32,151 nt of DNA from Oscillospiraceae bacterium (GCA_018110825.1 JAGBCL010000050.1:1-32151), one strand, 5' to 3'; positions 16,647-25,438 are shown, numbered from the stretch's first letter. Program-made: numbers and translations. Notes: generated by a model from the letters alone, not told the origin.

Positions 16647-16680
16647 AATAGTTTCCTCCTAAAATTTGATTTGGTTTTAT

Positions 16681-18471
16681 TTATTGTATTGGCTCAAAAT
16701 CTGCCGCACCGTGTTTGCAGAGCGGGCAGATGTAGTCCTCGGGAAGTGTGTCGCCCTCATAGATGAAGCCGCAGATTGTGCAGACAAAGCCTTTCTTGCC
16801 TTCGGTCTGTGGTTTCGGCTTTACGTTTTCGTGGTAGTAAGCGTAAGTCATTGACGGGTCGTCGTTGATTACTCTTGCTTCGGTAATTTCACAGATGAAC
16901 ATTCCGTGGGTGTCCAAATCAACGTACTGTACAACCTCAAGGGACATAAAGGAATTGATATGTCTTGGCAGGAACACCAGTCCGTTGTCGGAGCGAAGCG
17001 GTTCACAGCCCTCAAACTTGTCGGTGTTGCGTCCGCTCTTGAAGCCGAATTTCTCAAACACGCTGAACGGTGCACTTGTTGAGAGGCAGTTCACGTTCAT
17101 CTTCTTTGTCTGATTGATAACGTGGTAGGAATAGTTCGCTTTGTTAATTGTCACGGCAACTCTGTTCGGTGAGTCGGTAAGCTGTGTAACTGTATTTACG
17201 ATAAGACCGTTGTCCTTTTCACCGTCATTTGAAGTTACAACATAAAGTCCGTAGCCGATGTTTGTCAGTGCGGAAAGATTATTCTTGTCAGCGGTAGCGT
17301 CCTGCTGAGCAAGATATTCCACGCAGAGCTCATCTGCAAGTGCTTCAAGCTGTGCTGAGCTTTCCTCGTTGAGAGCGGAAAGAATTCTTACTGTGTTTTC
17401 GCAGAATTTCAGGTTCTTGCTCTTTTCGAACATACCCTTCATAACCTTTGCTGCAAGGGGTGCCCAGCTTCCGTTTTCGATGAATGCAACTGTTCTGTTC
17501 TGGAAGTTGCGTTCGGTAAGGTGAGTAATAAACTGGTGCATGAACGGGAAAATTTCAGCGTTGTAGGTTGTTGTTGCGAGAACAAGCTTGCCGTAACGGA
17601 AAGCGTCCTCAACAGCCTCAGCCATATCGCAGCGTGCAAGGTCGTTTACAACAACATTCGGGCAGCCCTTTGCCTTCAGCTTTTCTGCAAGCTGCATAAC
17701 GGCTTTCTTTGTGTTTCCGTAAACAGAGGTGTACGCAATCACAATTCCCTCAGACTCAACGCTGTAGCTTGACCATGTATCGTAAAGATTGATGTAGTAA
17801 CCCAAGTTTTCTTTCAGGACAGGACCGTGAAGCGGACAGATAATCTGAATGTCAAGTCCAGCCGCCTTTTTCAGCAGAGCCTGCACCTGTGCACCGTATT
17901 TGCCGACAATGCCGATGTAGTAGCGTCTTGCCTCGCAAGCCCAGTCCTCCTCAACGTCGAGCGCACCGAATTTTCCGAAGCCGTCAGCGGAGAAAAGCAC
18001 CTTGTCCTTGCTGTCATAGGTAACGATAACCTCAGGCCAGTGCACCATTGGTGCTGTTACAAAGGTGAGAGTATGCTCACCAAGATTAAGTGTGTCCCCT
18101 TCTCCTACAACTATTCTTCCGTCGGTAAAATCAGTGCCGAAAAACTGCTTCATCATTGCGAAAGCTTTTGCGGAGGAAACAATTTTTGCGGAAGGATAGG
18201 TTTTGATGAAATTCATGATATTTGCAGAGTGGTCAGGCTCCATGTGCTGTACAACAAGGTAATCAGGCTGACGGCCTGCAAGAGCCTTTCTGATATTGTC
18301 AAGCCACTGATGGGTGAAATTCACGTCCACAGTGTCCATAACCGCAACCTTGTCATCAAGGATTACGTAGGAATTGTATGCCATACCATTCGGCACAACG
18401 TACTGACCTTCGAAAAGGTCTATGTTATGGTCATTCACGCCAACGTAGATTATGTCTTTTGTAATGTTCAT
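16681..18471 (-). CDS. Four-module flavodiiron protein (diiron beta-lactamase - flavodoxin - flavin reductase - rubredoxin)
   Basis: 596 residues. The N-terminal metallo-beta-lactamase domain (1-245) shows the diiron ligands in HMEPDH, MVHWPE, SADGFG and PLHGP. A flavodoxin domain (about 250-395) carries the FMN loop YTSVYGNTKKA. A flavin reductase-like domain (about 405-555) follows, and a C-terminal rubredoxin (about 560-596) has CTICG and CPLCK. Flavodiiron proteins reduce oxygen to water and/or NO to nitrous oxide in anaerobes, and the fused reductase and rubredoxin suggest a self-contained electron chain. AGGAGG supports the start. A free rubredoxin follows as a second donor, and a GGDEF gene is divergent. 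Confidence 0.94.
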   Translation of the reverse strand: MNITKDIIYVGVNDHNIDLFEGQYVVPNGMAYNSYVILDDKVAVMDTVDVNFTHQWLDNIRKALAGRQPDYLVVQHMEPDHSANIMNFIKTYPSAKIVSSAKAFAMMKQFFGTDFTDGRIVVGEGDTLNLGEHTLTFVTAPMVHWPEVIVTYDSKDKVLFSADGFGKFGALDVEEDWACEARRYYIGIVGKYGAQVQALLKKAAGLDIQIICPLHGPVLKENLGYYINLYDTWSSYSVESEGIVIAYTSVYGNTKKAVMQLAEKLKAKGCPNVVVNDLARCDMAEAVEDAFRYGKLVLATTTYNAEIFPFMHQFITHLTERNFQNRTVAFIENGSWAPLAAKVMKGMFEKSKNLKFCENTVRILSALNEESSAQLEALADELCVEYLAQQDATADKNNLSALTNIGYGLYVVTSNDGEKDNGLIVNTVTQLTDSPNRVAVTINKANYSYHVINQTKKMNVNCLSTSAPFSVFEKFGFKSGRNTDKFEGCEPLRSDNGLVFLPRHINSFMSLEVVQYVDLDTHGMFICEITEARVINDDPSMTYAYYHENVKPKPQTEGKKGFVCTICGFIYEGDTLPEDYICPLCKHGAADFEPIQ

Positions 18472-18504
18472 TTGTATTCCTCCTTAAAAAGCTGGTTTAA
18501 ATAA

Positions 18505-18533
18505 ATTATATACTATTATTACAAAAAAGTAAA
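18505..18533 (-). promoter_or_regulatory. Promoter of the flavodiiron-rubredoxin operon
   Basis: Minus strand TTTACT (18528-18533) and TATAAT (18505-18510), 17-base spacer, about 35 bases before the start codon. Confidence 0.7.
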
Positions 18534-18626
18534 GTGTAAATATGTTCCTAATGTGAGATTTTGACAAGCTTTAGCTGTATATTTAACCTTATATGCTTAT
18601 TATAACCGTTTTTCGCAGGAATTTCC

Positions 18627-18639
18627 GTGACCTGGTCAC
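18627..18639. promoter_or_regulatory. Candidate operator, 13-bp inverted repeat
   Basis: GTGACC, one central base, GGTCAC. It lies about 95 bases upstream of the flavodiiron -35 and about 65 upstream of the GGDEF -35. It has some likeness to CRP/FNR-type half sites (GTGA/TCAC), but the spacing is one base short; the regulator is unknown. Confidence 0.4.
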
Positions 18640-18654
18640 AAAAGACACTTGTTT

Positions 18655-18685
18655 GGTATACATTACCTGAAAAAATATGTATACC
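18655..18685. promoter_or_regulatory. Candidate operator, 9-bp arms GGTATACAT/ATGTATACC
   Basis: Perfect nine-base arms have centres 22 bases apart, two turns of helix, ending 20 bases before the -35 of the GGDEF promoter. This is a typical geometry for a dimeric activator or repressor site. Confidence 0.45.
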
Positions 18686-18705
18686 GCAGAGTGTGCTTGT
18701 TGCAA

Positions 18706-18734
18706 TTGACATTTCAGGCGTGCTGGTGTATAAT
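18706..18734 (+). promoter_or_regulatory. Promoter of the GGDEF gene
   Basis: Consensus TTGACA (18706-18711) and TATAAT (18729-18734), 17-base spacer. It places the mRNA start near 18741 and rules out the longer open frame that begins at 18649. Confidence 0.88.
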
Positions 18735-18771
18735 TATTTGTAATATAATCCTATTGACGGAGGAATTGTTT

Positions 18772-19866
18772 TTGTTTGATTATACATACATATACATTCT
18801 GACTTCCATAGCACTGGTTGCGCTTATGACAATCGTAAGGCGAAGCAGCCATCTGGAAAAACGAAAAAACCTGTTTTTTATACTTGCGGCATATACGGAT
18901 ATGCTGGTGCTGCTTGGGTATGTCGGCAGGGATCTGTCCGAGCAGTATAAGATTATGGCACTTGCGCAGGGGTCAAACCTTCTCATTTATCTGTGTGCAC
19001 CGTTAACTATGTTTATGCTTATGCTTGCCAGCACGAAAAAAACGGATAAGCTGCTGTGCTTCTGCGGAGTGCTGGAAGCGATAAGCATAGTCATAGCGGT
19101 TTCGTCGCCTTTTACGCACCTGTTTTTCACTATATCCGACGATGTGGTGTATTCAAGAGGTCCGTTGTATCTGTACAACGAAATCCTCGGAATCCTGTTT
19201 GTAATCGTGTGGGCGTGGTACTCCTACAACGAATTCAGGTATATTGAGTTTATCGATAAGGTTTATCTGTCGGAGGTGTTTATTTTTCAGCTTGCGGCAA
19301 TTATCCTGCAGGGTCTGAATTCAACTTACAAGGTAATTTATATCGGTGGTGCATTTGACCTGGCGCTTTATTACGCATTTATCATTGAGGTGTACGGAAA
19401 ATATGACAAGATGACGGGTCTGCGAAACAGACTGTATTACAACAACGTCATCAACGGCATAAAGCCTGCCGAAAAGTATTCCGTTATCCTTTTTGACAGC
19501 AACGGTCTGAAAAATATCAATGATACCTACGGGCACGAAACAGGCGATAAATTCATCTGCACCATTGCCTCGGCAATTGCTTCGGCTGTCGGCAAGAAAG
19601 GCTCGTCATATCGTGTAGGCGGCGATGAGTTTGTTTCGATAATCAGAAGCGACGATTCGGAAATGCTTGAAAGGATAATTGCGGACGTGCGGAAAAACCT
19701 TGAAGCGTGTTCTGAGAAGCTTGAATTTGAATGTACGGTTTCGTCAGGTGTTGCGGTGCATGTGTCAGGCGAGGATTTTGCCGAAACATTCAACAGGGCG
19801 GATATGAAGATGTACGAGGACAAAGACAATTATTATGCCCGCACAGGCAAGGAAAAAAGACAATAA
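18772..19866 (+). CDS. Membrane-anchored GGDEF diguanylate cyclase
   Basis: About 364 residues from TTG at 18772, eight bases after GGAGG. The N-terminal ~215 residues hold several hydrophobic helices (membrane sensor domain of unrecognised type). A C-terminal GGDEF domain follows with DKMTGLRNRLYY, FDSNGLKNINDTYGHETGD and the signature RVGGDEF at about 281-287. It would make cyclic di-GMP from two GTP. The active-site motif is intact, and I do not see the RxxD inhibitory site (SVILFDSNG region). An upstream in-frame extension overlaps the promoter and is rejected. The gene is convergent with the ABC permease, sharing a terminator. Confidence 0.88.
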   Translation: MFDYTYIYILTSIALVALMTIVRRSSHLEKRKNLFFILAAYTDMLVLLGYVGRDLSEQYKIMALAQGSNLLIYLCAPLTMFMLMLASTKKTDKLLCFCGVLEAISIVIAVSSPFTHLFFTISDDVVYSRGPLYLYNEILGILFVIVWAWYSYNEFRYIEFIDKVYLSEVFIFQLAAIILQGLNSTYKVIYIGGAFDLALYYAFIIEVYGKYDKMTGLRNRLYYNNVINGIKPAEKYSVILFDSNGLKNINDTYGHETGDKFICTIASAIASAVGKKGSSYRVGGDEFVSIIRSDDSEMLERIIADVRKNLEACSEKLEFECTVSSGVAVHVSGEDFAETFNRADMKMYEDKDNYYARTGKEKRQ

Positions 19867-19867
19867 G

Positions 19868-19901
19868 AAAACGCACAGCGAAATTCGTTGTGCGTTTTTT
19901 G
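19868..19901. terminator. Bidirectional terminator between GGDEF and ABC permease genes
   Basis: A stem with arms AAAACGCACA and TGTGCGTTTT and inner CGAA/TTCG pairing, with A-rich left and T-rich right flanks, between convergent genes. Confidence 0.88.
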
Positions 19902-19902
19902 T

Positions 19903-22239
19903 TTATTCGGAAATAAGCTCCCTTACTTCAACGGTGTTGATTTTTCTTGCGGCAAGATATGCGAAAAGGAAGAAGCTTACGCATACTGCAAGTGCAGGTG
20001 AAAGGAATGTAAACAGCGTAATGTCTGCGTCAATTCGTGTGAGTCCCACCATTCTCATTATCACTTCAAGAAGCGGTGTTGTCAGGAACAGCGAAGCAAT
20101 TCCGCCCATTATTGAGCCGATTGCGGCGATGATTGTGAAGCGTGACGCAAACTGTGTGCGCAGACCGTTTGCCGTAAAGCCGAGAGATTTCAGTATGCCT
20201 ATGTCAGTGCGTTCCTTGATGAAGGCTTTGGAACAAATCATACTGATTACAACCGCTGAAAAGATGATTGAAATGCCGTACACAACCGCAACAATAACCA
20301 CACAGATAGTGTCAATCAGCTCAAAAATTCCGTCAGCGGAGGTGTTTCTCTCCTCCTCAACATACTTGCGGAGAATGTTCTCGCTGTACTTTTCATCAAG
20401 CGCGTCAGCAACCTTGTTTGTAAGACTTAAATCTGCCATTTCAACGTAGAACATCGGGACTGTTTTGTTGATACGGTACAAACCGTCACTTGTGATGCAG
20501 ATATTCTTGCCTGCATTATTCACGTTCTGATAAATACCTGTAACGATGAATTCCTTTGCATCATCATTGCTGCCGATTACAACAGTGTCACCGATACCCT
20601 TGCCAAGCAATTCAGAGGCAATGTCTGTCACAGCAACCTCGTTGTCGTAGGCAGGCATACGTCCGTCGTAAACCTTGTTAAGCATATCAGGCTTGTTGTA
20701 GGAATTGCAGTAAAGCTGAATTCCGTCAATCATTATGTAGTCGGAAAAGTTGAAAAGTGTTCTCGCATCAGGGTCAATTTCCGCAACAGTCTGTTCGAAA
20801 TCTTCCATTTTGTCAAGGTCAAAATCCTCATTAAGAATCAGGGTGATGTTCTGGAAGAACTGTGTTTCGCCGAAGTATTCCCTTGAAAGGGTGTCGGAAA
20901 GAATTGTTACCGTCATCATAAAATAAACAAGAAGCGCAACAATAAATACCGAGCCGCCGTAGCTTTTGAAGCGTGATGTAAACTGGCGCAGACCCATAAA
21001 GAATGAAAGGGGCTTTGCTTTGATTGGAAGGTTAAGTCTGCTGTCAAAGTAAACCTCTGCCTTGCCGCCTGAGATTGCACGGACAGGGGAAATCCTGCCG
21101 ACCTTGTTTGTTGCAATTACCACAAATACAATGCAGAGCACCGCAAGTGCAAGCGCCATTGCACCGCATTTTACGAAAGAAATGTCGGTAGCTGTGAGGA
21201 GTCCCGTCATCGGCTGGAAAAGCATACCGAGAAGCCTGAGTGCAGGAACGGAAATGATAAGTCCGATTACTGAGCCGATAATCTCAGCGATGAAATACTG
21301 GAGTACATACACAATTCTGATTTGCCACGAGGTAAAGCCCTGTGATTTGAGTATACCGAGGTTTGTGTACTCCATATCAATTGATGTGGAAATGCTATGC
21401 CACATTGAGATGATTACGATTGCGATAAGAAGTATGAGAAAGGCAAGAAGAATTCCCGAGCCTGTTCTGGAGTAAAGCTCCGTGTAGGTGATTGTTTCTT
21501 CCTTTGAGATAACAATACCCGCACTTGCCGCAAGTCCGCAGGAGTCGTCAAGCTCCTTTTTGACTTTGGTGTAGTCAGCACCGTCAGCAAGAGTAATACC
21601 AACGTCAAGTATTTTGTGAGTGCCAACGTCGTTTGCTTCATCATACATTTTCTTGAAGTCATTTTCGTGTACAAACACTCGCTTTGTACCCATAAGCGAA
21701 GCGCCGAACTGCGGTTCTTCGATAAATCCCTTGACAGTATAATCGTACACGTAATCCTCTGTGCCCATAGTCAGCGTTGAGCCGATTTCAAGCTTTGTAA
21801 CAGCTGTCATGCCGTAAGGAACATAAACCTCGCCCTCTTTGAGAGGCTCAGGATTTTCAACATAATCTGTGAAGGTGTCATTCATAACACGGTAAATGTC
21901 GTGCCCCTGCTCGTACACAAATAAATTCTGGAACACCTCGTTTCCGTCAGCCTTTGTGCCGCCAGAAAGAACGCAGTCAGTTGCGGTAACGCTTACCACG
22001 TCAGGGTGTGCGGAAACGGTTTCCACAAGGTCTTCCTGCATAAGCGTAACACGCTCCATAGCGTTGAATGTGGGAGTGCCAGCATAAGCGTGTGCACGGT
22101 CAATCGAACGGGCAAGGTTGTCGTTGTTGCTCACCGTGCCGCTGAAGGAAAACACGATAATTGCCATAAGCGCGGCAATGCTCTTGAATGCGCCTTTTTT
22201 GTGCCTGATGTTGGCTTTGAGAAGCTTGAAAATTTCCAT
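19903..22239 (-). CDS. FtsX-family ABC transporter permease
   Basis: 778 residues. One N-terminal membrane helix (AALMAIIVFSFSGTV) is followed by a large extracellular region and a three-helix FtsX block (about 250-390). A further membrane helix (VFIVALLVYFMMTVTIL), a second extracellular region and a final FtsX block with ILKSLGFTANGLR follow. Two FtsX blocks in one chain match the putative permease class of MacB/Bce/Lol-like exporters that move peptides or lipids or sense antibiotics. The ATG at 22239 follows GAGGTG; an ATG five codons earlier overlaps the ATPase end and lacks a good site. It forms a unit with the ATPase (gap of 8 bases) downstream of a two-component pair. Confidence 0.92.
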   Translation of the reverse strand: MEIFKLLKANIRHKKGAFKSIAALMAIIVFSFSGTVSNNDNLARSIDRAHAYAGTPTFNAMERVTLMQEDLVETVSAHPDVVSVTATDCVLSGGTKADGNEVFQNLFVYEQGHDIYRVMNDTFTDYVENPEPLKEGEVYVPYGMTAVTKLEIGSTLTMGTEDYVYDYTVKGFIEEPQFGASLMGTKRVFVHENDFKKMYDEANDVGTHKILDVGITLADGADYTKVKKELDDSCGLAASAGIVISKEETITYTELYSRTGSGILLAFLILLIAIVIISMWHSISTSIDMEYTNLGILKSQGFTSWQIRIVYVLQYFIAEIIGSVIGLIISVPALRLLGMLFQPMTGLLTATDISFVKCGAMALALAVLCIVFVVIATNKVGRISPVRAISGGKAEVYFDSRLNLPIKAKPLSFFMGLRQFTSRFKSYGGSVFIVALLVYFMMTVTILSDTLSREYFGETQFFQNITLILNEDFDLDKMEDFEQTVAEIDPDARTLFNFSDYIMIDGIQLYCNSYNKPDMLNKVYDGRMPAYDNEVAVTDIASELLGKGIGDTVVIGSNDDAKEFIVTGIYQNVNNAGKNICITSDGLYRINKTVPMFYVEMADLSLTNKVADALDEKYSENILRKYVEEERNTSADGIFELIDTICVVIVAVVYGISIIFSAVVISMICSKAFIKERTDIGILKSLGFTANGLRTQFASRFTIIAAIGSIMGGIASLFLTTPLLEVIMRMVGLTRIDADITLFTFLSPALAVCVSFFLFAYLAARKINTVEVRELISE

Positions 22240-22247
22240 ACCGCACC

Positions 22248-23009
22248 TCACCATTCCATCGAAGCAAGCCAGGAGTTCACCTGTGCTTCACGGCTCTTTT
22301 CAGCTTCGGCTGTGTAAGGCGGCAGGTCGAGGTCACCGATTACCGTACCGTCGGCAATGTAGATAATTCTTGTTGCACGGAGCGCCGCACGGCTGTCATG
22401 TGTAACCATAAGGATACTCTGTCCGTTGTTGTTCAAATCAGTGAGCAGGTTAAGCACCTCGGTTGTGTTCTTCCTGTTCAGTGCACCTGTAGGCTCGTCG
22501 GCAAAAAGAAGCTTAGGGTTGTTGATTACCGCACGGGCAATTGCACATCTCTGTTGTTCACCGCCTGAGCACTGTGAGGGAAGCTGTGTCTTGATTGCGG
22601 AAATACCCATCTTTTCAAGCAGCTCCTCAGCACGCTTGTTGACCTCATCGGCGGGAACGGATTTGTTAAGGTATCCGGGAACAGCAACATTCTCAAAAAG
22701 GGAAAGGTTGCTTACAAGGTGCATCTGCTGGAAAATGAAACCGAAGTCGCCGTGGCGAAGTTCGGCAAGATTTTTTTCGGGAAGCTTGACGATATCCTTT
22801 CCGTCATAAGTAACCGAACCGCCTGTTGCCCTGTCCATACCGCTCAAAGCATAGAGAAGCGTGGACTTACCCGAGCCTGACGCACCCATTACAACGGTGA
22901 AGTCACCCTCGTAGATTTCGATATCAAGGTTGCTGAGAATATGATTCTGCACGCCGTTGTGTGCAAAGCTTTTGCAAAGTCCCTTTGCGGATAAAATTGT
23001 ATTTTTCAT
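22248..23009 (-). CDS. ABC transporter ATP-binding protein
   Basis: 253 residues with Walker A GASGSGKST, Q-loop FQQMH, signature CSGGEQQR, Walker B LLFADEP and H-loop VTHD. It is of the MacB/LolD/BceA type, which energises FtsX-like permeases without a separate substrate-translocating pore. AAAGGAAAT precedes the start. The position after the histidine kinase and before the permease is the usual order of antimicrobial-peptide detoxification modules, but the substrate is not known. Confidence 0.95.
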   Translation of the reverse strand: MKNTILSAKGLCKSFAHNGVQNHILSNLDIEIYEGDFTVVMGASGSGKSTLLYALSGMDRATGGSVTYDGKDIVKLPEKNLAELRHGDFGFIFQQMHLVSNLSLFENVAVPGYLNKSVPADEVNKRAEELLEKMGISAIKTQLPSQCSGGEQQRCAIARAVINNPKLLFADEPTGALNRKNTTEVLNLLTDLNNNGQSILMVTHDSRAALRATRIIYIADGTVIGDLDLPPYTAEAEKSREAQVNSWLASMEW

Positions 23010-23063
23010 AGGTTGCCATTTCCTTTCATTTACTTTGTTGGTTTAATTTTACCGCAAAAGTTA

Positions 23064-23082
23064 TTAAGAAGTCCTTAAGAAG
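23064..23082 (-). promoter_or_regulatory. Direct-repeat operator candidate for the response regulator
   Basis: On the minus strand CTTCTTAA occurs twice with an 11-base period, the typical layout of OmpR-family binding sites. It lies just upstream of a possible -10 (TAAAAT) and the ABC ATPase start. The distal copy includes the stop codon of the histidine kinase gene. Confidence 0.55.
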
Positions 23083-24211
23083 TTTTCAGAGGAAGTATTA
23101 TTCTTATCTGAAACCCATCAGCAAGATTTTCAGCGTAAACCTCGCCGCCTGACTGGGTTACAACATATTTTACAATGTACAGACCAAGCCCCGCACCGTT
23201 TTCCTTTTCGATACGGCTGCCGCGGTAGAATTTGTCGAAGATGAACGGGATTTCCTCATCGGGAATACCCTTGCCGAAGTCACGGAAAGTAATTTCCGCA
23301 CCCTTTCCCGTCTTAGCGGCGGAAATTTCCACATCGGTTTTTGCATACTTTGCCGCGTTGCTGACGATGTTTTCAAATACCTGAGTAAGTCTGTTCCTGT
23401 CGGCATTTATTTCAATGAAGTATGCGGGCAGATTAAGACGGATATTGTTCCGTGCTGAAATTTCCGACACGGTTTCCTTGATGAAGCCGCAAAGTTCAAA
23501 TTCCGTGGGGTTCATTTTCAGCTTGTCAAGGTCGGAAATGGAGTGGAGAAGCATATCGTTTGTAAGCGCCGCAACCTCGTCGCATTTACGCATTATTACC
23601 GACAGATATTTCGCACGCTTTTCAGGGGTAGCGTCCATTCCCGCTTCAAGCCCCTCAGCGTAGGCACGGATTGACGCAATGGGAGTTTTTATGTCGTGGG
23701 AAAGTGAGGCGATAACGGTTTTGTTGTTTTCGATTGCTTCCTTTTCGCAGGCACGTGCCGAGGAAATCTCACGGCGCATACAGTCGAATGCCCATGTGAA
23801 CTTACCGAAATAGTTGGTGCGTTCATAGTTAAGCGGCAGGTCAAAATCGCCGTTTGCAATACGCTCAGCAAAGCTTGTCAGCTTCTCAAAGGGACGGAGA
23901 ATTGCAAACCAAATATAGAGAAAAACGGCGATAATCAGTGCCGAACAAGCACCGAAAATTCCCCACAGATAAGCGGTGTTGTTACTGCTTTCGGGAGTGT
24001 ATTCCGACAATGCGGTTTTAAGTTCAGCGGCACGGATTTGTGCTTCTTCCGTGTCGCCGCTTGCGATAAGCTGTTCAATTTCGTTTGCCGCAACGGTGTA
24101 GCTGCCAAAATAAACCTCGGGCGGCTTTTCCGATATGCTGCAAAGCAAAGCCGTTGCAACGGCAAGCAAGGCTATGAAAGCAATTGCGGCGGTTATTAAA
24201 TATTTCTTCAT
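23075..24211 (-). CDS. Sensor histidine kinase
   Basis: 378 residues. Two membrane helices (about 5-25 and 80-105) enclose a ~55-residue extracytoplasmic loop. A HAMP region (RPFEKLTSFAERIANGDF) precedes the HisKA domain with phospho-acceptor His in SLSHDIKTPIASIRAYAEGL, then the HATPase domain with N box ENIVSNAAKYA, G1 DFGKGIPDEEI and G2 GAGLGLYIV. It overlaps the response regulator by the four bases ATGA. The sensor loop is small but larger than in typical Bce-type kinases, so the signal might be read directly or through the ABC permease. Confidence 0.95.
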   Translation of the reverse strand: MKKYLITAAIAFIALLAVATALLCSISEKPPEVYFGSYTVAANEIEQLIASGDTEEAQIRAAELKTALSEYTPESSNNTAYLWGIFGACSALIIAVFLYIWFAILRPFEKLTSFAERIANGDFDLPLNYERTNYFGKFTWAFDCMRREISSARACEKEAIENNKTVIASLSHDIKTPIASIRAYAEGLEAGMDATPEKRAKYLSVIMRKCDEVAALTNDMLLHSISDLDKLKMNPTEFELCGFIKETVSEISARNNIRLNLPAYFIEINADRNRLTQVFENIVSNAAKYAKTDVEISAAKTGKGAEITFRDFGKGIPDEEIPFIFDKFYRGSRIEKENGAGLGLYIVKYVVTQSGGEVYAENLADGFQIRIILPLKTS

Positions 24212-24891
24212 TCCTTAACCTCCAGTATATAGCCAACCTTGTAGACGGTTTTGATAAACTGTGGATTTGCAGGGTCAGCTTCAAGCTTTTCACGAAGCCA
24301 GCGTATGTGCACCGTAAGCGTTGACGGCTCAACCTCGGAAAATGCACCCCATACTTCCGCTAAAAGCTTTTCCTTTGCAACAGCATTGTTCTTGTGCTCG
24401 CAAAGGTACGCAAGCAAATCAAATTCACGGAGAGAAAGGGAAACGGGTGCACCGTCCCTTGTAACTGAGCGTGCGGTAATGTTTACGCTGATATTGCCAA
24501 AGGAAACAACCTTTTCCTGCTCCGAAAATCCGTAGGTGCGGCGTATCAGAGCGTTGACCCTTGACAGCAATTCCTTCATAGAATACGGTTTCGGCAGGTA
24601 GTCGTCACCGCCGATGTCAAAGCCGGTAATGCGGTCGCTTTCGCTTGTGCGTGCGCTTGCAAAAATAACAGGTACATGAGACACCTTGCGAAGCTCACTG
24701 CAAAGCTCCAGTCCCGTGGTGTCGGGCAGGTTTATGTCAAGGAGAATAAGATGAAACGTATGCTGTGAAAGCAGGTCAAAGGCTTCCTCGCCGCTTTCGG
24801 CAGCCGTTACCGAATAGCCGTAGCTTTCCAGCATTTCCGATATTATAAAGGATAAATCCGTATCGTCATCAACAATGAGAATTTCTTTCAT
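24208..24891 (-). CDS. OmpR-family response regulator
   Basis: 227 residues beginning MKEILIVDDDTDLSF. The receiver domain has acidic DDD, phospho-acceptor Asp in ILLDINLPDTTGLEL, the SAR switch region and Lys in LPKPYSMKELL. A winged-helix DNA-binding domain follows (LSLREFDLLAYLCEHKNNAV ... TVHIRWLREKL ... TVYKVGYIL). GGAGGG supports the start at 24891; an in-frame ATG ten codons earlier would include the ribosome binding site. It probably controls its own operon and the ABC genes through the direct repeats at 23064-23082. Confidence 0.95.
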   Translation of the reverse strand: MKEILIVDDDTDLSFIISEMLESYGYSVTAAESGEEAFDLLSQHTFHLILLDINLPDTTGLELCSELRKVSHVPVIFASARTSESDRITGFDIGGDDYLPKPYSMKELLSRVNALIRRTYGFSEQEKVVSFGNISVNITARSVTRDGAPVSLSLREFDLLAYLCEHKNNAVAKEKLLAEVWGAFSEVEPSTLTVHIRWLREKLEADPANPQFIKTVYKVGYILEVKE

Positions 24892-24920
24892 AGCTCTTCC
24901 CTCCTGCAATTGTTGATTCA

Positions 24921-24949
24921 ATTATAGCATAAGCAATGCTTTATTTCAA
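24921..24949 (-). promoter_or_regulatory. Promoter of the response regulator operon
   Basis: Minus strand TTGAAA (24944-24949) and TATAAT (24921-24926) with a 17-base spacer. Confidence 0.75.
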
Positions 24950-24961
24950 TATAACAGGAAA

Positions 24962-24989
24962 CCTCCCCATTCCTTTCGGAGCAGGGAGG
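24962..24989. terminator. Terminator hairpin after the SLOG gene (third member of a repeated terminator)
   Basis: Arms CCTCCC and GGGAGG around an inner TCC/GGA stem. It shares the block AACCTCCCCATTCCTTTCGG with the terminators at 25654 and 26625, but its right arm differs. Confidence 0.7.
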
Positions 24990-24993
24990 CTAT

Positions 24994-25329
24994 TTATCCG
25001 CGCATCTCAACAACTCTTACCTTAACACCAAGTCTTGCGCAGTTATCAATCACGAACTTTGTGCCTTTGGATTTCCCGTCCCAGAACGCAAGCACAAGGT
25101 CGGCGTTTTGAATTATGGTTATGTTTCGTTTCAGCGGAGCAGCTTTGCCGTGTTTCTCGTATTCGGGCAGGTACTCCCTTATTTTTATGCCGTGGGAAAA
25201 AGCATATTCTTTTGCACAAGTGTCAACACCTTTCGCACCGCCTGAAATTATTTCGGTAGTGTCTTGTGGGAGATAGTCTCCCAGATTTGAAATAGTTAAG
25301 CTTCTTGAACCAATTACTGCTACTTTCAT
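24994..25329 (-). CDS. SLOG-domain protein (YspA/DUF2493-like)
   Basis: 111 residues. It begins MKVAVIGSRSL, then has IISGGAKGVDTCAKEYA, the YEKHGKAAPLKRNITIIQNAD segment and LAFWDGKSKGTKFVIDNC. This is the Rossmann-like nucleotide-binding fold of the SLOG superfamily, with the GSR and GGAKGVD motifs. These proteins are proposed to bind nucleotides or derivatives, often in mobile or defence contexts; no reaction is established here. The start at 25329 has AAGGAG upstream, so a 15-residue upstream extension is rejected. It is divergent from the ribbon-helix-helix gene across a 15-bp palindrome. Confidence 0.85.
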   Translation of the reverse strand: MKVAVIGSRSLTISNLGDYLPQDTTEIISGGAKGVDTCAKEYAFSHGIKIREYLPEYEKHGKAAPLKRNITIIQNADLVLAFWDGKSKGTKFVIDNCARLGVKVRVVEMRG

Positions 25330-25354
25330 AAAATTCTCCTTTGAATACATAATG

Positions 25355-25369
25355 AACATACTGTATGTT
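25355..25369. promoter_or_regulatory. 15-bp perfect palindrome, candidate operator
   Basis: AACATAC, one base, GTATGTT, between the divergent SLOG and ribbon-helix-helix genes. The small DNA-binding protein encoded next to it is the obvious candidate ligand (inference). Confidence 0.5.
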
Positions 25370-25438
25370 TTCAAAATTAATTATAACACATATTAATGCT
25401 AAAATAAAGTCATAATAGATACATAAAGGAGCATTTAT

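Larger units (their letters stand above)
18472..18771. other. Divergent regulatory region between flavodiiron and GGDEF genes
   Basis: This 300-base gap carries a promoter on each strand and two inverted repeats, GTGACC-T-GGTCAC (18627-18639) and GGTATACAT...ATGTATACC (18655-18685). No ORF is credible in it. Confidence 0.65.

Noticed and set aside
18649-18771. N-terminal extension of the GGDEF protein
   Set aside because: It would be translated across the consensus promoter at 18706-18734; the TTG after GGAGG is the better start.
25355-25369. LexA/SOS box
   Set aside because: Half-site spacing fits neither the Bacillus (GAAC-N4-GTTC) nor the E. coli pattern.
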